Assembly: GCF_900129705.1 (NCBI RefSeq)
Contig: NZ_FQWO01000003.1
Span: 124,001-188,000, forward strand
DNA from: Flavobacterium granuli
Lineage (GTDB): Bacteria; Bacteroidota; Bacteroidia; Flavobacteriales; Flavobacteriaceae
Direction: 5' to 3'
Length of the DNA stretch: 64,000 nt
The notes beneath the pieces were generated by a model that was not told the origin of the DNA, made no database searches, and worked only from the letters and a program-made list of their open reading frames with translations. Each line of letters begins with the position of its first letter. The stretch's first letter is position 1. A program made the translations under genes and the position numbers. Shown in pieces: positions 60,034-64,000 of the stretch.

Positions 60034-60631
60034 TAAAGTTTTTGTGAACGACAAACCACTTTTTTTGACAAATAAAATATCAAAAGAAACAGATTTTCAA
60101 TTATTTTTATTGGAAAGTGTTGATATAGTTCAGCTTATAGTTAAAATTTTTCAAAATAAAATTCAAAAAGCCTATCTCTATCATCCGGATGAAAAAGAGA
60201 TTTTAAAGACTTTGAAAACAAAAATTCCCGTATGCAAGGCAGGAGGCGGCTATGTCTATAATAAAAAGGGAGAAGTTTTATTTATTTTCAGGAATGGAAA
60301 ATGGGATTTACCCAAGGGCGGAATAGAAAAAGGAGAGGCCATCGAAACCACTGCCATGCGTGAAGTGGAAGAAGAAACAGGCGTCAATAAATTGACGGTT
60401 ACCAATAAACTCCAGAAAACCTATCACATTTTTAAACGCAATGGCAAGTACAAACTAAAGATTACCCATTGGTTTGAAATGCAGTCTGATTTTGACGGCA
60501 TACCACAAGGTCAACTGGAGGAAGGAATTGAAAAAGTGGCTTGGTTAAAGCCCGATGAAATTCCTGAAGCTCTGAAAAATTCCTATGAAAATATCAAATT
60601 ATTGTTTGAAGAAGAAAAACTCCCGAAATAG
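60029..60631 (+). CDS. NUDIX hydrolase
   Basis: A 200-residue protein with a perfect Nudix box, GGIEKGEAIETTAMREVEEE followed by TGV, around residues 93-115. The N-terminal 65 residues are an extra domain. Hydrolyses a nucleoside diphosphate linked to a moiety; substrate not deducible. It is divergent from pyrE with only 7 nt between the two starts, so promoters overlap the coding ends. A terminator overlaps its stop codon. Confidence 0.92.
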   Translation: MYKVFVNDKPLFLTNKISKETDFQLFLLESVDIVQLIVKIFQNKIQKAYLYHPDEKEILKTLKTKIPVCKAGGGYVYNKKGEVLFIFRNGKWDLPKGGIEKGEAIETTAMREVEEETGVNKLTVTNKLQKTYHIFKRNGKYKLKITHWFEMQSDFDGIPQGQLEEGIEKVAWLKPDEIPEALKNSYENIKLLFEEEKLPK

Positions 60632-60643
60632 GAGTTTTTTTTT
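60615..60643 (+). terminator. Rho-independent terminator overlapping the NUDIX stop
   Basis: AAAAACTCC (60615-60623) with GGAGTTTTT (60631-60639) and a T9 run. The stem begins in the last codons of the gene. Confidence 0.85.
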
Positions 60644-62372
60644 AGTTTAAAATGCGGTAAACAGGATATTGCAGATGCGCCTTTTCATAATAGACCGAAT
60701 GTTTGTAAATCCAGTCCAGTTGCGCTTCAGGATTATTAGCAAAAGCGATATCTGTAATCTTCTTTTGTTCTAATTCTGTTTTGAGTTTTGGATTGTCTTT
60801 TAAAATTTGAGCCGCCGTATCTTCAAAAACATAATCAGAATAGCCCTCTTTTTGTTGAAGCATGGTATCGAAAAAATTCCAGTTAAAAAAGGAATCAATC
60901 CCTTCCGGTTCTAAGGTTTCCAACAGGTATTTTACGCCTTTTTGTTGGGTAGAAATAACATAATCTCCTTTGGCGAAAGCCACATTTTTCTTTTCGGAAG
61001 CAATTTTTGTGTCGCGATGTAAATAATGTCCTTCGTAAGCCGAAGCGCTTGTTTTATAATCCTGAATACGATAGCTTTCTACTGTGATGATGGTATCTTT
61101 TTCTAGTTGGTTATACGCGATGTTGTTGTTTTTTAATAACTCGATGATATTCCAAAATGCCTTTGGAATAATGTAGCCGTCAGGAATCAGGATTTCTTTT
61201 GCTGATTTAAATTCCTTCAGATAAGGAATGTCTTTTTTATAGGGTTTGTTTCTGTCATAATACAATCTGTTACCAGTGGTGGCCTCACTTTTTTTATGTC
61301 CCGCTTCAAAACCCAGAAAGGGGAAAGTGGTGGTTTTTGTAGTGTCTATTTCCCATTTGATGGTATAGGATTTTTTGGGTGCATATTGTTCTTCGTTTTT
61401 CAATCGCATTTGTTTGATTTTTTGATGATTGCGATCCATAAAATCGATGGTGGAAGTCATAAATTCGTAAGTGACTTTGACGCGATCGGCATATTTTTTT
61501 AACATGTGGGTTTCTACAACAAACCCGATGGTGTTGAACAAAGAAGTATAGCCCGTAGAATAGCGAGGACTGTCAAAAAACTGAGCAAAACCGTTGTCGG
61601 GAGTTTCGCTGAAAGCATTGACATAAGGAGTGGTTTCTATGTTTTTTTGCTGCAAGTGGAGAACCAGCGAAGGCATCATTTTGGTATTCATATAATTGCC
61701 TAGAACCTCGCCTAATTTATTTTGTTGGGTCATGATATAGGTCAGTTTGTATTGGTAATCGGCGCCATTGCTTACGTGATTGTCAATAAAAACATCCGGA
61801 TTGAGCTGGTGAAAAATGTCAGCAAAACTTCTCATATTTCGAGTGTCTGATTTAATAAAATCCCGATTCAGATCATAATTTCTTCCGTTGCCTCTAAAGC
61901 CATAAATTTCAGGTCCGTCCTGATTGGCTCTTGAATTCGAATTCCTGTTTAAGGCACCTCCAATATTATATACCGGAATAGTCACCAAAACAGTGTTTTT
62001 AGGGATTTCAATTTTGCCCAGTGCCAAATCCCGAAACAATTGCATCGTGGCATCAATGCCGTCCGGTTCTCCGGCATGTATGCCGTTGTTGACTAGAAGA
62101 ATGGCTTTGTTTTTTTGAATTTCTTTAAAATTGAATTTCTTTTCCGGGTTGAAAGTGATGATGTGTAAGGGTTCTCCGCTGTCTGTAATGCCTTTTTTCT
62201 CCATTTTTATCGTAGGGAAATCTTTGGCCAGCAAAGAATAATAAGCAATAGTTTGCTGATAAGTCGCGGTTTGATTTCCATTGCCTTTTTCGAAAACAGT
62301 AGCGTATTTGTTGTCTTTTTGAGCAATAATAGTCATTGTAAACAGCAAGAAACTAAAAGTAAAGAATTTCAT
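60642..62372 (-). CDS. M14 family zinc carboxypeptidase
   Basis: A 576-residue exported peptidase: signal peptide up to IIA-Q, then VNNGIHAGEPDG (the HxxE zinc pair) and DVFIDNHVSNGADYQY with the third zinc His; an extended C-terminal domain (about 390-576) follows. M14 peptidases cleave C-terminal residues; here it probably acts in the periplasm or outside. The ATG at 62372 (MKFFTF) suits the signal peptide better than the frame start at 62399. Confidence 0.9.
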   Translation of the reverse strand: MKFFTFSFLLFTMTIIAQKDNKYATVFEKGNGNQTATYQQTIAYYSLLAKDFPTIKMEKKGITDSGEPLHIITFNPEKKFNFKEIQKNKAILLVNNGIHAGEPDGIDATMQLFRDLALGKIEIPKNTVLVTIPVYNIGGALNRNSNSRANQDGPEIYGFRGNGRNYDLNRDFIKSDTRNMRSFADIFHQLNPDVFIDNHVSNGADYQYKLTYIMTQQNKLGEVLGNYMNTKMMPSLVLHLQQKNIETTPYVNAFSETPDNGFAQFFDSPRYSTGYTSLFNTIGFVVETHMLKKYADRVKVTYEFMTSTIDFMDRNHQKIKQMRLKNEEQYAPKKSYTIKWEIDTTKTTTFPFLGFEAGHKKSEATTGNRLYYDRNKPYKKDIPYLKEFKSAKEILIPDGYIIPKAFWNIIELLKNNNIAYNQLEKDTIITVESYRIQDYKTSASAYEGHYLHRDTKIASEKKNVAFAKGDYVISTQQKGVKYLLETLEPEGIDSFFNWNFFDTMLQQKEGYSDYVFEDTAAQILKDNPKLKTELEQKKITDIAFANNPEAQLDWIYKHSVYYEKAHLQYPVYRILN

Positions 62373-62508
62373 ATTCATTTTTTTTGCGATATAAGCCAAA
62401 TGTAATATTTTTTTAATTGAAATTTGAGGCGAGAATTTGGCGAGAATATTTCAAGAATAGAAATTATACCTGAATATTAAAAACTCAACACTGACCACTT
62501 TTTTTAAG

Positions 62509-62516
62509 TACTTTTG
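62509..62516 (+). promoter_or_regulatory. -7 promoter element of the DbpA-like helicase
   Basis: TACTTTTG with its last G five nt before the ATG; the mRNA would be leaderless or nearly so. Confidence 0.6.
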
Positions 62517-62520
62517 CAAA

Positions 62521-63867
62521 ATGAATAAGAAACACCATTCCAACAATATACTTTTGAATTTAGGGATCGAAAACCTAAACGAAATGCAGGAAATGGCACA
62601 AGATGCTATCCTGAATGACAATAATATCCTTTTGCTTTCTCCAACAGGTTCAGGAAAAACGCTTGCTTTTTTATTGCCTGTTTTAGAAATGTTACAGCCC
62701 GAAATTCTATCGGTTCAATGTTTGATTTTGGTTCCATCACGGGAATTAGGATTGCAAATTGAGCAGGTTTGGAAAAAAATGGGTACGGATTACAAAGTAA
62801 ATGTATGCTATGGCGGACATTCCATTGAAACCGAAATCAAGAATTTGAGCAATCCGCCGGCTGTTTTAATAGGGACTCCAGGAAGAATTGCAGACCATAT
62901 CGATAGAGGTACGTTTCGTTTGGACAAAATCCAGACTTTAATTCTGGATGAATTTGATAAATCTTTGCAACTGGGTTTTCATGAGCAAATGTCTTTTATC
63001 ATCGGGAAATTGTCTAAATTGAATAAAAGAGTCTTGGTTTCAGCAACTTCTGATATTGAGATTCCAAAATATACCAGAGTGGTGAATCCTACCATTTTGG
63101 ATTTCATTCCTGAAAATGAGGGAGAAACAAACCTATCGACAAAATTGGTCGTTTCTAAAGAAAAAGACAAGATGGGCAGTTTGTTCAATTTGATATGTTC
63201 GCTAAAGTCTGAATCGGCGATTGTTTTTTGCAATCACCGTGACGCCGCTGAACGCATTAGCGACAGCCTGAACGAAAAAGGAATTTATGCTACCTATTAT
63301 CATGGCGGAATGGATCAGGACGAGCGTGAACGCGCTCTGATTCAGTTCCGCAACGGAAGTGCGAGTTATTTAATCACTACGGATCTTGCAGCGCGCGGAC
63401 TTGATATTCCCGAAATGAATCATGTTATTCATTACCATTTGCCATCCAAAGAAGACGAATTTACCCATAGAAACGGTAGAACGGCACGTATGACGGCATC
63501 GGGGACTGCTTACATTATTGCTCATGAAAGCGAGAAAAAGTTAGATTATATCGATTATGGTATGGATGTTTTCAATGTTGAGAATGCAACTTCTTTGCCA
63601 AAACCACCGCAGTTCCAAACGATCTACATCAGTGGCGGAAAGAAAAATAAATTGAATAAAATTGATATCGTTGGTTTCTTTTCCCAAAAAGGAAAACTAG
63701 AAAAAGGCGATTTGGGATTAATCGAAGTGAAGGATTTTATTTCTTTTGCAGCGGTAAGATTCAATAAAGTAAAAGACTTACTTCACAACATCAAGGACGA
63801 AAAAATGAAAGGCAAAAAGTTTAAAATTGAAGTGGCCCGAAAAGTGATTAAAAAAGAAGAGGAGTAA
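62521..63867 (+). CDS. DEAD-box RNA helicase, DbpA-like
   Basis: A 448-residue helicase. Q-motif region (NLGIENLNEMQEMAQ), SPTGSGKT, PSRELGLQ, TPGRIADH, box II DEFD in place of DEAD, SAT, VFCNHRDAA, TTDLAARGLDIPE and HRNGRTARM are in order. The C-terminal 75 residues (ISGGKKNKLNKIDIVGFFSQ, then KDFISFAAV) are the DbpA RNA-binding domain, which in E. coli recognises 23S rRNA helix 92. It probably acts in ribosome assembly. The -7 box is directly before the ATG. Confidence 0.94.
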   Translation: MNKKHHSNNILLNLGIENLNEMQEMAQDAILNDNNILLLSPTGSGKTLAFLLPVLEMLQPEILSVQCLILVPSRELGLQIEQVWKKMGTDYKVNVCYGGHSIETEIKNLSNPPAVLIGTPGRIADHIDRGTFRLDKIQTLILDEFDKSLQLGFHEQMSFIIGKLSKLNKRVLVSATSDIEIPKYTRVVNPTILDFIPENEGETNLSTKLVVSKEKDKMGSLFNLICSLKSESAIVFCNHRDAAERISDSLNEKGIYATYYHGGMDQDERERALIQFRNGSASYLITTDLAARGLDIPEMNHVIHYHLPSKEDEFTHRNGRTARMTASGTAYIIAHESEKKLDYIDYGMDVFNVENATSLPKPPQFQTIYISGGKKNKLNKIDIVGFFSQKGKLEKGDLGLIEVKDFISFAAVRFNKVKDLLHNIKDEKMKGKKFKIEVARKVIKKEEE

Positions 63868-63868
63868 T

Positions 63869-63892
63869 CAGTATTCAGTATTCAGTATTCAG
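63869..63892. repeat. 7-bp tandem repeat CAGTATT
   Basis: Three copies of CAGTATT plus CAG directly after the helicase stop codon. Similar ACTGAATACTG text occurs near 48985 and ACTGACCACT at 62488 and 63985. Confidence 0.7.
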
Positions 63893-63925
63893 TTTTTAGC
63901 TGGTAGTAAAAAAAAGTTTACAAAT

Positions 63926-63966
63926 AAAAATCGTTAACGGTATATCATTACCGTTAACGATTTTTT
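63926..63966 (+). terminator. Rho-independent terminator of the helicase
   Basis: A 17-bp perfect stem (63926-63942 with 63949-63965, core TCGTTAACGGTA) with a 6-nt loop and a T-run. Confidence 0.9.
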
Positions 63967-64000
63967 GTTTTATAAGGAGTTAATGATCACTGACCACTAA

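Noticed and set aside
1-64000. tRNA, rRNA, CRISPR arrays, integrases or prophage genes
   Set aside because: No cloverleaf-type sequence, rRNA segment, regularly spaced repeat array or phage/integrase protein was recognised by reading; a tRNA scan was not possible.

Overview
The window is an AT-rich chromosomal segment of a Bacteroidota bacterium, most likely a Flavobacterium or close relative. Support comes from Bacteroidota-type promoters with a TAnnTTTG -7 element, no obvious purine-rich ribosome-binding sites, fused cbb3 oxidase subunits (CcoNO), DUF5606, an OstA-like protein, a lipoprotein superoxide dismutase and an outer-membrane barrel phosphoesterase. About 60 protein genes are present. 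I saw no rRNA, tRNA, CRISPR array, prophage or intact insertion sequence.

Layout. 0-8.3 kb: the end of a propeller-like protein, a 1243-residue lipoprotein with phosphoesterase, kinase-like and barrel regions, an HD protein fused to a Pycsar-effector-type membrane domain, and a GAF protein. 8.5-18.2 kb: YejK-like nucleoid protein, pRiA4b-ORF3 family protein, a ClC/HPP transporter pair, small metabolic enzymes, heme A synthase, CCA-adding enzyme, a GxxExxY cassette bounded by inverted repeats, and TsaC. 18.3-21.7 kb: a small galactofuranose-type glycan cluster (GT2, glf, DUF4422) followed by an apparently decayed gene. 21.7-30.8 kb: dapD, ruvX, mqo, FUSC, def, DUF5606, mazG and an amino-acid permease.

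30.8-42.2 kb is a microaerobic respiration island: an Fnr-like regulator, the copper ATPase CcoI, CcoS, fused CcoNO, a 56-residue CcoQ, a mono-heme CcoP, CcoG, CcoH, a TauE/SafE-type protein, DUF465, and the anaerobic haem enzyme HemN. Three near-identical palindromes (RTGAY-N4-RTCAT) sit upstream of ccoI, ccoS and hemN. In all three the palindrome centre lies exactly 36.5 nt from the end of the -7 box, which is the geometry of class II Fnr activation. The regulator's own promoter carries the same ccoI palindrome 10 nt closer, a position suited to repression.

42.3-64 kb is mainly housekeeping: DUF349, a sugar-epimerase-type cupin, aroE, TPR, aminotransferase, OstA, then a co-directional run rsfS-ftsH / LUD-cdsA-psd-ACBP-sodA, birA, two small exported proteins, pyrE with an SRPBCC protein, NUDIX, an M14 peptidase and a DbpA-like helicase. 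Rho-independent hairpins separate most transcripts.
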